Below, piece by piece: positions 1 through 10,098 of a stretch of DNA of 31,573 nucleotides. The position numbers and the translations under genes were made by a program. The DNA is from Candidatus Gottesmanbacteria bacterium. GTDB lineage: Bacteria; Patescibacteriota; Microgenomatia; UBA10105; UBA927. Positions within the stretch are counted from its first letter, which is position 1. Every line of letters starts with the position of its first letter. Location of the stretch: assembly GCA_016218185.1 (NCBI GenBank), contig JACREP010000046.1, forward strand, positions 1-31,573, read 5' to 3'. The notes under the pieces were generated by a model. The model ran no database searches, was not told the origin of the DNA, and worked only from the letters and a program-made list of their open reading frames with translations.

Positions 1-375
1 GGCAGTTTAAAGCTTGATTTAGCGCAGTATCGGGAGCTTGCTGCGTTTGCTCAATTTTCAACCGATGTCGATGAGGCAACGAAAAAACAAATTGACCGCG
101 GTGCCCGGATGCTTGAACTTCTCAAGCAGGGCAGATACGAGCCAATGCAGGTAGCAGCGCAGGTTGCCATCATCTGGGCAGGGACAAAAGGGTACCTCGA
201 CGATCTTCCTGTGTCGTCCGTAGGCCAATTTGAACGGGCATTTCTTTCGTATCTTGAGCGGGCATACAAAAAAACGCTTACGGCAATTACCAGGGAACAC
301 GTGATAACCGATGATATTGAAAAATCACTGGAAAAAGCAGTATCGGAGTGTAAGAAATCATTTACCGTTAAATAA
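1..375 (+). CDS. atpA: ATP synthase F1 subunit alpha, C-terminal part (5' end outside window)
   Basis: The frame is open from base 1 and ends at TAA 373-375, giving about 124 C-terminal residues of the F1 alpha subunit. The first residues read GSLKLDLAQYRELAAFAQF, the conserved motif at the start of the alpha/beta C-terminal helical domain, followed by DEATKKQIDRGARMLELLKQ. The alpha subunit forms the catalytic hexamer with beta and binds nucleotide non-catalytically. The nucleotide-binding domain lies upstream of the window. The gene sits 5 bp before atpG in the usual A-G-D-C order, so the rest of the operon (delta, b, c, a) is expected upstream. The identification is secure; only the truncation by the window edge limits it. 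Confidence 0.96.
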   Translation, partial: GSLKLDLAQYRELAAFAQFSTDVDEATKKQIDRGARMLELLKQGRYEPMQVAAQVAIIWAGTKGYLDDLPVSSVGQFERAFLSYLERAYKKTLTAITREHVITDDIEKSLEKAVSECKKSFTVK

Positions 376-380
376 TACGT

Positions 381-2643
<2,263 letters not shown>

Positions 2644-2650
2644 CCTATAC

Positions 2651-3082
2651 ATGACGACTTTTCTTCTTGAAATCATCAGCCCCGATCGGAAGGTATTTTC
2701 CGAAGAAGTCAATGCAGTAAGCGTTCCCACGTCACAGGGAATGATAGAAGTGCTTGCGCATCATACGCCCCTATTTTGCTCGCTTTCTCCCGGTGAGATT
2801 AAAGTGATCAGCGGAAATAAGGAGTATTTTTTAGCAGTCGGCGGGGGGTTTATGGAAGTGACCGCTCGCGGTGCCGCGGTTCTGGTATCCCGGGCATTCC
2901 ATGCTGATGAACTCAATGAATCGGAAATTAAGCGGGCAGAGGCCGCTGCCCGCGAAGCCATAGCCAAAGGCGTAAAAGGCGATGAACTGGCAGCTGCACA
3001 GGCAGTACTCCGCCGGTCACTCGTCGAGCTGAAGGTCCTCAGGCGCAAAAAATATCGATCCCCCACATTTTTGCCGTCCTAG
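2651..3082 (+). CDS. atpC: ATP synthase F1 subunit epsilon
   Basis: A 143-residue epsilon subunit, part of the central stalk and often an inhibitor of ATP hydrolysis. Residues 1-85 form the beta-sandwich: LEIISPDRKVFSEEVNAVSV, GMIEVLAHHTPLF and EYFLAVGGGFMEV are family-typical. The C-terminal helical hairpin (about 90-140) begins at AFHADELNESEIKRAEAAAR and includes a second helix rich in Ala, Leu and Arg. It starts 7 bp after atpD and closes the operon. A strong promoter for the next gene begins 25 bp beyond its stop, and no T-tract terminator is visible in the gap, so some readthrough into the CBS gene is possible. Confidence 0.95.
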   Translation: MTTFLLEIISPDRKVFSEEVNAVSVPTSQGMIEVLAHHTPLFCSLSPGEIKVISGNKEYFLAVGGGFMEVTARGAAVLVSRAFHADELNESEIKRAEAAAREAIAKGVKGDELAAAQAVLRRSLVELKVLRRKKYRSPTFLPS

Positions 3083-3106
3083 GTTGGGTGCCCGTATTGC
3101 GTATTG

Positions 3107-3135
3107 TTGACAGAGCGAAAGCTCTGGAGTAAACT
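3107..3135 (+). promoter_or_regulatory. Sigma70-type promoter for the CBS-domain gene
   Basis: TTGACA at 3107-3112 and TAAACT at 3130-3135 are separated by 17 bp. The predicted transcription start is near 3142, about 13 nt before ATG 3155. This promoter rules out the upstream in-frame TTG at 3104 as the start codon. Confidence 0.8.
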
Positions 3136-3154
3136 CGCTGTGGCTGAAAATCCT

Positions 3155-3637
3155 ATGAATGTTTCGTCTGTCATGAGCCGTCGTGTGACAAAAGCACGGG
3201 AACGTACAACGTTTCGCGAGTTGTGGCGTCTTATTGTGCGCAAACGGATCAATGCAGTGCCGGTAGTTGACCGGGCGAACAAATTGGTGGGGTTGGTTAC
3301 CAAAGATGATCTTCTCAAATCCTTATACCCGGACTACCGTGAGTATCTGGATGAATTTGGGGCTTCAAATGATTATGAAGCGCTGGAGCGTAAAATCACA
3401 GACCGCATGGGGCTGAGAGCGAAAGACATCATGTGTACGCGCGTTATTTTTACGTTTGAAGACACGCCGATTATGCGCGCGCTTTCCCGCATGATCGTGC
3501 GACGGGTCAACCAATTGCCGGTATTAGTTGACGGTGGGATTCTTCTGGGGATTGTAACAAAAGGGGACATATTTAACGCACTTTTTAAAAAACATTTGCA
3601 AAAAGAGGGCCGGCCGAAAAAGAAACGCCGGGGTTGA
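3155..3637 (+). CDS. Two-CBS-domain protein, possible adenylate sensor
   Basis: A 160-residue protein made almost only of two CBS domains. Domain 1 (about residues 1-58) contains NAVPVVDRANKLVGLVTKDD. Domain 2 (about 87-150) begins LRAKDIMCTRVIFTFEDTPI and ends with LLGIVTKGDIFNAL. Such CBS pairs usually bind AMP, ADP, ATP or SAM and regulate a partner, but no partner domain is fused here. A basic tail (RPKKKRRG) follows. The start is ATG 3155, because a promoter occupies 3107-3135; the longer TTG-initiated frame would include it. It lies between the ATP synthase operon and carA, and its stop codon is embedded in the carA promoter. A role in sensing nucleotide state is an inference from position only. 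Confidence 0.85.
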   Translation: MNVSSVMSRRVTKARERTTFRELWRLIVRKRINAVPVVDRANKLVGLVTKDDLLKSLYPDYREYLDEFGASNDYEALERKITDRMGLRAKDIMCTRVIFTFEDTPIMRALSRMIVRRVNQLPVLVDGGILLGIVTKGDIFNALFKKHLQKEGRPKKKRRG

Positions 3638-3662
3638 CAGGATGCTGTCAGGTAGGTATAGT
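3634..3662 (+). promoter_or_regulatory. Promoter of the carAB-pyr cluster
   Basis: TTGACA at 3634-3639, a 17-bp spacer and TATAGT at 3657-3662 make a near-consensus promoter. The TGA stop of the CBS gene lies inside the -35 box. Predicted start of transcription is near 3669, inside the left arm of the hairpin that follows. Confidence 0.85.
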
Positions 3663-3664
3663 TT

Positions 3665-3702
3665 AATCCCAGGAGTCAAGGACGAAGCCCTGGGATTTTT
3701 TT
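3665..3702 (+). terminator. Terminator-like leader hairpin abutting the carA start codon
   Basis: AATCCCAGG (3665-3673) pairs perfectly with CCTGGGATT (3689-3697), and seven T residues run from 3696 to 3702. ATG of carA follows at 3703 with no Shine-Dalgarno. It has the form of an intrinsic terminator, but it lies after the carA promoter and directly before the start codon. This suggests attenuation or control of initiation rather than simple termination. It could also end readthrough from the CBS gene. Confidence 0.75.
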
Positions 3703-4764
3703 ATGCGGAATACCTATTTGATGCTTGAAGATGGAGAAGTGATTGAGGGTGTTGGGTTTGGTGGGCAGCGTACGGCATGCGGAGAAGTTGTATTCACCAC
3801 GGGTATGACCGGTTACCCGGAAAGTCTGACCGACCCGTCATTTGCAGGTCAGATCCTTGTGTTCACCTATCCGCTCATCGGTAATTACGGGGTTCCCAAG
3901 CCACAACTTCTTGATCATCACCTGATGGCGAATTTGGAGTCCGAACGGATTCAGGTGGCGGGAGTTGTTGTTTCTTCCGACGTGGAATCCCCCTCCCATT
4001 ACCAGATGGGCAAGCCGTTTTCCGATTGGCTGGAAAGCCAGAACATATCGGGGATTAGCCATGTCGACACCAGATCGCTCACACAAAAAATCCGCGGGAA
4101 AGGGACACTGCGCGGTGTTATAACACCCGCGAAACAATTTAGTTGGGATGAGCGTGCCTTACAAAACTTAGTTGCGAAGGTAAGTCTTCCGCAAATTGTT
4201 GATTACAAACCGAAACGCTCCAACGGGAAGCGACTGCTCCTTATTGATTGCGGGGTAAAGCACGCAATATTGCGGGAACTTCTGCATCGCGGGTATGCGG
4301 TGAAGCGGATTCCCTGGGACACTGATCCTTTGCCTTTTACTCACGGGATTGATGGTGTGGTCTGCTCCAACGGTCCGGGAGATCCCAAGGACTGCGGGGC
4401 AACGGTAGTCAATATCAAAAAACTTCTCAACAAAAAAATCCCCTTTTTAGGCATTTGTTTAGGCCATCAGCTGTTGGCGTTGGCGGTGGGAGCGGACACC
4501 TATAAACTTCCCTACGGTCACCGAGGGCTTAACCAGCCGTGTCAGGACGTTACCACAGGCCGTGCGTATGTTACGTCACAAAATCATGGATATGCAGTCA
4601 ATCGGAAGACCATCCCTAAGGGTTTTACGGAATGGTTTGTAAATCTCAATGATGGCACAAATGAAGGGCTGGTAAGCGCAAAGCAGAAAATTTGGAGTAC
4701 CCAGTTTCACCCGGAAGGAAATCCCGGACCGTCCGACACAAACTGGATATTTTCATTACTATAG
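3703..4764 (+). CDS. carA: Carbamoyl-phosphate synthase, small (glutaminase) subunit
   Basis: A 353-residue CarA, which hydrolyses glutamine and passes ammonia to CarB for carbamoyl phosphate, the first step to pyrimidines and arginine. The N-terminal CPSase small domain carries FTTGMTGYPESLTDPSF and GNYGVP. The class I glutamine amidotransferase domain (about 180-353) has the nucleophile elbow GICLGHQ with Cys252, and the triad partners His336 and Glu338 in QFHPEG. Length is slightly under the usual 360-380. It is the first gene of the pyrimidine cluster, behind its own promoter and a leader hairpin. The ATG touches the hairpin T-tract, so initiation may be leaderless-like or hairpin-dependent. 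Confidence 0.97.
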   Translation: MRNTYLMLEDGEVIEGVGFGGQRTACGEVVFTTGMTGYPESLTDPSFAGQILVFTYPLIGNYGVPKPQLLDHHLMANLESERIQVAGVVVSSDVESPSHYQMGKPFSDWLESQNISGISHVDTRSLTQKIRGKGTLRGVITPAKQFSWDERALQNLVAKVSLPQIVDYKPKRSNGKRLLLIDCGVKHAILRELLHRGYAVKRIPWDTDPLPFTHGIDGVVCSNGPGDPKDCGATVVNIKKLLNKKIPFLGICLGHQLLALAVGADTYKLPYGHRGLNQPCQDVTTGRAYVTSQNHGYAVNRKTIPKGFTEWFVNLNDGTNEGLVSAKQKIWSTQFHPEGNPGPSDTNWIFSLL

Positions 4765-4765
4765 A

Positions 4766-4829
4766 CACCTTTAAAGGTGAGACCTTGTTAATTACTGTAT
4801 TGAGGCTGACCTTTAAAGGTCTCACCTTG
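4766..4829 (+). repeat. Nested inverted repeats between carA and carB
   Basis: The 73-bp carA-carB gap holds two copies of the perfect palindrome ACCTTTAAAGGT (4767-4778 and 4809-4820). Beyond these, AAGGTGAGACCTT (4774-4786) is the exact reverse complement of AAGGTCTCACCTT (4816-4828). The RNA could form either two local hairpins or one long stem. There is no T-tract, so it does not look like an intrinsic terminator. It may be a REP-like extragenic palindrome, an operator pair or an mRNA-processing site. Confidence 0.8.
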
Positions 4830-4837
4830 ACGAGTAT

Positions 4838-7800
4838 ATGAAAAAAATACTTTTACTTGGATCTGGAGCCCTGAAAATCGGCGAAGCCGGTGAGTTTGAT
4901 TATTCCGGAACACAGGCCATTAAAGCACTCAAGGAAGAAGGCCGCGACGTCATCCTGGTCAATCCGAACATTGCCACCATTCAAACGTCCGAAGGGTTAG
5001 CCGACCGTGTGTATTTTTTGCCGGTGACACCTGATTTTGTAGAAAGAGTAATTACCAAAGAGAGGCCGGACGCAATTCTCCTTTCATTCGGAGGGCAAAC
5101 GGCGCTCAATTGCGGCATAGGGCTCTATACGAAAGGAGTTTTGAAACGCAATAATGTGGAAATTTTAGGTACGCCGATGGCGACGATCATCGATACCGAA
5201 GACCGTGAACTGTTTGCCAAGCGGCTGCAGCGCATCGGCCTTGCGACCGCCAAAGGGGTGACGGTAAAAAGTGTCAAAGAGGGTGTAGCATATGCCGAAA
5301 CGTTCGGCTATCCGATTATGCTTCGCACGGGATTTGCCCTTGGTGGTACGGGAAGCGGGATCGCGCGAAGCAGGCGTGAACTTGAGGCAATTCTTAGCAA
5401 TGCATTTGCGGCGACGTCGCAAGTTATTTTGGAAGAATGTTTATACGGGTGGAAAGAAGTGGAATATGAGGTTATGCGGGATTGCAGGGATAACTGTATT
5501 ACGGTATGTAACATGGAAAATTTTGACCCTGTCGGCATCCATACCGGCGAATCGGTTGTCGTGGCGCCTTCGCAAACATTAAACGATGATGAATACTACC
5601 AATTGCGGCAGATATCCATCGATACAATTCGGGAACTGGGGATCGTCGGAGAATGCAATATCCAGTTTGCACTGCATCCCAAAACCGGGCAGTACCGTAT
5701 TATCGAAGTCAACGCGCGGCTTTCGCGGTCAAGTGCCCTTGCTTCCAAAGCAACAGGGTACCCGCTGGCGTATATTGCAGCAAAACTCGCACTCGGCAAG
5801 ACCCTTCCGGAACTTCGAAATAGCGTCACTGGGAGTACGAGTGCTTTTTTTGAACCGGCGCTTGACTATGTGGTAGTAAAAATTCCCCGTTGGGATCTGG
5901 AAAAATATGAAGGCGTAGATCCAACCATCGGTAGCGAGATGAAAAGCGTCGGCGAGGTGATGGCGATTGCCCGGACGTTTAAGGAAGCGGTACAGAAGGC
6001 GGTTCGTATGCTGGGACAGGGCTACGAGGGTGTTATTGACGAGGATGCGCTGCGGCAGAGCAGGATTATGTTGCGAAAGCGACTCGCCACGCCTGATGCC
6101 AAGCGGATGTTTGTCATTGGCGCGGCATTGGCCCGCGGAATTACGGTTGACGAAATAGCCAAGCTCACCGGTATTGACCCCTGGTATCTCTCTTCTTTGG
6201 AACGCATCGTGTTTACTTACCAAAAACTCAAGAAGTCAAAAATACTCCCGCGTGAGCTCCTTGCTGAAGCCAAACGACAGGGATTTTCGGATATTCAGAT
6301 CGCACATCTTCGATCAACGACGGAAGATTCTATTCGTTCACTTCGAAAAAAACTCGGCGTGAAGCCGTGCGTCAAGCGCATCGATACCATGGCGGGTGAG
6401 TTTCCGGCCAAAACGAACTATCTGTACATGACGTACGCGGCCGGTCAATCAGACCATCTGCCTACGTCCAAGGAAAAAAAGGTCATTGTGTTGGGGAGCG
6501 GCCCGTATGCTATCGGCACCTCAGTGGAGTTTGATTGGTGTGCCGTCAATACCGTGACAACCGTGAGGGATCAGGGCAAAAAGACCGTCATGGTCAATTG
6601 CAACCCGGAAACCGTATCAACGGACTATGATTACAGCGACTATCTTTATTTTGAGGAATTAAGCCTTGAGCGTGTTCTGGATATTTATGATTTGGAAAAG
6701 TCGCCGTTTATTCTCTCCGTCGGCGGTCAGATTCCCAATAACCTCGCGCCGAAGCTTGCGGCGTGTGGCATACCCATTCTTGGTTCCGATGCAAAAATTA
6801 TTGAACAGGCAGAAAACCGTCATATATTTAGTAAGCTTTTGGATACACTCGGAGTGGCGCAGCCGGCATGGGGGGAATCTCACTCTATACGTCAGTCGGT
6901 CCGTATGGCGCGTTCCATAGGATTTCCCATACTTTTACGGCCGTCATTCGTGCTTTCGGGTAAAGCCATGCTGGTTATAGAAAAAGAAGAGCTGTTAGTT
7001 TCGTATTTAAAGTCGCTTGATCTGGATATTGGCAAACATCCTCTCGTGATGACGAGATTTTTGCAGGGCGCCATGGAATGTGATATGGACGGGGTTGCAA
7101 AAGAAGGACGCATACTGATTTGGGCCATATCGGAGCATGTAGAACACGGGGGGGTCCACTCCGGTGACGCGACTATGGTATTGCCGCCGCATTCCTTGCC
7201 CGACAGCGTGCGGGAAAATATCGTGAAGAATGCAGGTGCAATTGTGGCGACATTGGGGGTTAACGGGCCGTTCAACATCCAATTTTTAGTTTCTGACGGC
7301 AAGCCGTACGTGATAGAATGCAATCTGCGCGCTTCCCGAAGTTTCCCGTTTGTCAGTAAAACGCTTCGACAAAATTTTATCCGGATCGCCACACAGGTCG
7401 CGTTGGGGAACGGCGTGACGGTACCGGTAAAAAAAACGAAGCCTTCGTACGTGTGTGTGAAAGTGCCTCAATTTTCCTTCAAGCGGCTGCGCGGCGCTGA
7501 TCCGGTGCTTCGTGTGGAAATGAGCTCAACCGGGGAAGTGGCTGCATTTGGGGTTGATGTGCATGAAGCATATCTGAAGGCGTTGCTTGCCACGGGTTTG
7601 CGTTTTCCGGATAAAAAGACTGTATTTTTGAGCCTTGGGGGAGGAGGCGGTAAACTATCGTTTCTCGCGGGCGCAGCGTGCCTTCGGCGTTTGGGTTTTA
7701 CGTTATTTGCCACACGGGGTACTTATGAATTTTTGAATGAACACAACATACCGTCCCGGTTAGTGGGAAAACTTCATGAGGGGATACATCCGAATTTCGT

Positions 7801-8044
7801 GGACCTCCTGAAGGATAAAACCGTTGGGTTTTCCGTGGTTTTGCCTGAACGCTTTACGGATAACACCAGGACAGAAGTGACCAAGGGGATAAGCGACGGC
7901 TATATTATGCGCCGGATGTCCATAGATATGGGAATTCCTATATTTACCAACGCACAATCCGCATACCTGTTCGTAGAATCCATGGAGCGTTACCAGATTT
8001 CGGATCTGGAAATAAAACACTGGTCGGAGTATAAAGGAGAATAG
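4838..8044 (+). CDS. carB: Carbamoyl-phosphate synthase, large subunit
   Basis: A full-length 1068-residue CarB, which makes carbamoyl phosphate from bicarbonate, two ATP and ammonia channelled from CarA. Two homologous synthetase halves are visible. The first starts KILLLGSGALKIGEAGEFDY and has the ATP-grasp glycine loop RTGFALGGTGSG. The second starts KKVIVLGSGPYAIGTSVEFD. A CPSase oligomerisation region lies between them (about 400-550). The C-terminal MGS-like domain (about 930-1068, FLSLGGGGGKLSFLAGAACL) is the usual site of allosteric control by UMP or ornithine. No frameshift or truncation is seen. In this cluster the product is most likely dedicated to pyrimidines, as no arginine genes are present. 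Confidence 0.97.
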   Translation: MKKILLLGSGALKIGEAGEFDYSGTQAIKALKEEGRDVILVNPNIATIQTSEGLADRVYFLPVTPDFVERVITKERPDAILLSFGGQTALNCGIGLYTKGVLKRNNVEILGTPMATIIDTEDRELFAKRLQRIGLATAKGVTVKSVKEGVAYAETFGYPIMLRTGFALGGTGSGIARSRRELEAILSNAFAATSQVILEECLYGWKEVEYEVMRDCRDNCITVCNMENFDPVGIHTGESVVVAPSQTLNDDEYYQLRQISIDTIRELGIVGECNIQFALHPKTGQYRIIEVNARLSRSSALASKATGYPLAYIAAKLALGKTLPELRNSVTGSTSAFFEPALDYVVVKIPRWDLEKYEGVDPTIGSEMKSVGEVMAIARTFKEAVQKAVRMLGQGYEGVIDEDALRQSRIMLRKRLATPDAKRMFVIGAALARGITVDEIAKLTGIDPWYLSSLERIVFTYQKLKKSKILPRELLAEAKRQGFSDIQIAHLRSTTEDSIRSLRKKLGVKPCVKRIDTMAGEFPAKTNYLYMTYAAGQSDHLPTSKEKKVIVLGSGPYAIGTSVEFDWCAVNTVTTVRDQGKKTVMVNCNPETVSTDYDYSDYLYFEELSLERVLDIYDLEKSPFILSVGGQIPNNLAPKLAACGIPILGSDAKIIEQAENRHIFSKLLDTLGVAQPAWGESHSIRQSVRMARSIGFPILLRPSFVLSGKAMLVIEKEELLVSYLKSLDLDIGKHPLVMTRFLQGAMECDMDGVAKEGRILIWAISEHVEHGGVHSGDATMVLPPHSLPDSVRENIVKNAGAIVATLGVNGPFNIQFLVSDGKPYVIECNLRASRSFPFVSKTLRQNFIRIATQVALGNGVTVPVKKTKPSYVCVKVPQFSFKRLRGADPVLRVEMSSTGEVAAFGVDVHEAYLKALLATGLRFPDKKTVFLSLGGGGGKLSFLAGAACLRRLGFTLFATRGTYEFLNEHNIPSRLVGKLHEGIHPNFVDLLKDKTVGFSVVLPERFTDNTRTEVTKGISDGYIMRRMSIDMGIPIFTNAQSAYLFVESMERYQISDLEIKHWSEYKGE

Positions 8045-8067
8045 TACGACACAGTACTTAAACATAG

Positions 8068-8099
8068 ACAAATACAGTTGCGACCGGAGTTGTATTTGT
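8068..8099 (+). repeat. Inverted repeat upstream of pyrB
   Basis: ACAAATACA (8068-8076) is the exact reverse complement of TGTATTTGT (8091-8099), with a 14-bp loop. It fills most of the 63-bp carB-pyrB gap and ends 8 bp before ATG 8108. It could be an operator or an mRNA hairpin that masks or sets off the pyrB start. Confidence 0.6.
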
Positions 8100-8107
8100 A
8101 TAAGTTT

Positions 8108-9046
8108 ATGAACGATACCATGTTTTTTCAACGAGACATTCTGACCAGTGATCAGTTTACCAAGGCCGAGGTTGGGCTTATTATTGAAAAGGCAAGAGTA
8201 ATGCGGAATTTGGTGGCAAGACAGGGAACCACAGATATTCTCAAGGGGAAGATTATGACAGCGCTTTTTTATGAGCCTTCAAGCCGCACGTTCGGGTCAT
8301 TCATCGCTGCAATGCAGCGGTTGGGAGGAGGGATTATTCCGCTCCAGGGAGTGGTGTATTCATCCGTTGCCAAAGGGGAAAGCTTGCCCGATACCGTGCG
8401 GACGTTTGCCAGCTTTTCGGATATCATTGTGCTTCGCCACCCGACCGTGGGAGCCAGCCATACGGCGGCAGATGCCACAGACGTGCCGGTGATCAATGCC
8501 GGTGACGGCCCGGGCGAGCACCCGACCCAGGCGCTTCTTGATTTTTTTACGATCATGGATCGATTCGGCAAGGTTGATGGCCTGACAATAACCTTAGTCG
8601 GTGACCTGAAAAACGGCAGAACCGTGCATTCGCTCCTCACTCTTTTGTCGTTATACCGACCCAAAAGGGTAAATTTGGTGTCCCCATCTGTTCTTCCCAT
8701 GCCAGCCGAGCGGCTGCAAAAAGCAAAACAAGCGAGGATTGCGATTTCCGAAACGGACAGACTGGAGGAAGTTCTGGCAACAACGGATGTTCTCTACGTC
8801 ACTCGCGTACAAAAGGAACGCTTTGCCGACCTTGATGTCTATGAGAGGGTAAAGCACGCGTATGTGATTACCCCCGAGACAATGAAACATCTTAATAAAA
8901 ACGCAATCCTCATGCACCCGTTCCCGCGTGTGGGAGAAATTGCCACAGAAGTGGACAGCGATCCGCGGGCAGTGTACCTGACCCGGCAGATCCCCAACGG
9001 CATGTACGTGCGCATGGCGTTGCTTTCACTTATTTTATGTCGCTGA
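8108..9046 (+). CDS. pyrB: Aspartate carbamoyltransferase, catalytic subunit
   Basis: A 312-residue ATCase catalytic chain that joins carbamoyl phosphate and aspartate into carbamoyl aspartate. The carbamoyl-phosphate loop SSRTF is at residues 58-62, in the sequence YEPSSRTFGSFIAAMQRLGG. HPTQ is at 138-141 followed by ALLDFF. The aspartate-domain motif MHPFPRVGEI is near the C-terminus. The SSRTF variant with AAMQRLGG resembles eukaryotic and archaeal chains more than E. coli's STRTR. Start ATG 8108 is preferred over the in-frame TTG at 8078, since the inverted repeat occupies that stretch. Its 3' end overlaps pyrC by 10 bp. No regulatory subunit gene (pyrI) is present. Confidence 0.96.
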   Translation: MNDTMFFQRDILTSDQFTKAEVGLIIEKARVMRNLVARQGTTDILKGKIMTALFYEPSSRTFGSFIAAMQRLGGGIIPLQGVVYSSVAKGESLPDTVRTFASFSDIIVLRHPTVGASHTAADATDVPVINAGDGPGEHPTQALLDFFTIMDRFGKVDGLTITLVGDLKNGRTVHSLLTLLSLYRPKRVNLVSPSVLPMPAERLQKAKQARIAISETDRLEEVLATTDVLYVTRVQKERFADLDVYERVKHAYVITPETMKHLNKNAILMHPFPRVGEIATEVDSDPRAVYLTRQIPNGMYVRMALLSLILCR

Positions 9047-10077
9047 CACGGTTTCCCGGATTTATTGACGTGCACGTACACCTTCGTGAACCCGGTGCAA
9101 CAAACAAAGAGGATTTTACCAGCGGATCGCGGGCGGCAGTGAAAGGTGGGTTTACCTACGTCCTTGACATGCCAAATAATCCGGGTGCTCCCACCATTAC
9201 ACCCGAACGATTGGAGGAAAAAATTCGATTGGCCGGTCAAAAAGCAATTTGCGACGTGGGATTTCATTACGGCACGGACGGACACAATGTCAACACATTC
9301 CCTACAGTTTGGCAAAACCCGTATGTGTATGGTCTGAAAGCATATTGTGATCACACCACAGGCGAACTGCTTATAGAAGATGAGATGCAACTTGAACACG
9401 TATTTAAGGCATGGAACAGCGAGAAGCCGATACTCGTTCATGGACAGGGCGAGACCCTGTCAACGTGCATAGAACTTGCTCAGACGTTTGCGCGTCGGCT
9501 CCATGTCTGTCATGTCGCCACAAAAGAAGATGTAGAAGTTATTCGGGAAGCAAAAAAGAAGAAGCAACTGGTAACTGCAGGGATTACTCTCCACCACCTG
9601 TTTCTTTCTCCTGCTGATGTGAAGCGATTGGGAAATTTTGCGTTGGTAAAGCCTGAAATCGGAGGAAAAGAAGATCAGAATATTCTGTGGGAAGCGCTTC
9701 AAGACGGTACGATTGACCTTGTTGAGTCTGATCACGCTCCGCATACCAAGAAAGAGAAAAAACGTACCAGTCCGCCGTTTGGTGTGCCGGGACTGGAGAC
9801 TACGTTGGGATTGTTATGGAAGGCAGTGCACGAGGGAAAGCTGGAGCAGGCGGATATTATTCGTCTTCTGTATGATAATCCGAAGAAAATTTTTAATATT
9901 CCGGATCAGCCCGCTACGTATATTGCGCTTGATCCGAAAAAGCCTTACGTTGTTGGACATGACGGCTATGAAACCAAATGTGGCTGGAGTCCGTTTGATG
10001 GGTGGGAATTGTATGGCAAAGCCGAAACCGTTGTCTTGCGCGGCAAAACCCTTGTCCAAGCCGGTCGTCTCGTATAG
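9037..10077 (+). CDS. pyrC: Dihydroorotase, CAD-like subtype
   Basis: A 346-residue zinc amidohydrolase that closes carbamoyl aspartate to dihydroorotate. Metal ligands His13 and His15 lie in GFIDVHVHLREPG, and the carboxylated lysine is probably Lys101 in YGLKAY. Further family motifs are HVCHVATKED, HHLFLSPADVKRLG and SDHAPHTKKEK. The SPPFGVPGLETTLG segment and the short length recall the DHOase domain of animal CAD rather than the ~430-residue bacterial type I enzyme. This comparison is from memory and not an alignment. ATG 9037 overlaps the pyrB end, so the two are probably translationally coupled. Confidence 0.94.
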   Translation: MSLTRFPGFIDVHVHLREPGATNKEDFTSGSRAAVKGGFTYVLDMPNNPGAPTITPERLEEKIRLAGQKAICDVGFHYGTDGHNVNTFPTVWQNPYVYGLKAYCDHTTGELLIEDEMQLEHVFKAWNSEKPILVHGQGETLSTCIELAQTFARRLHVCHVATKEDVEVIREAKKKKQLVTAGITLHHLFLSPADVKRLGNFALVKPEIGGKEDQNILWEALQDGTIDLVESDHAPHTKKEKKRTSPPFGVPGLETTLGLLWKAVHEGKLEQADIIRLLYDNPKKIFNIPDQPATYIALDPKKPYVVGHDGYETKCGWSPFDGWELYGKAETVVLRGKTLVQAGRLV

Positions 10078-10098
10078 CATGAGAGAAAGGGATCAACT

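Noticed and set aside
3104..3154. N-terminal extension of the CBS protein from TTG 3104
   Set aside because: This stretch contains a TTGACA-17-TAAACT promoter, and conserved protein sequence begins at ATG 3155.
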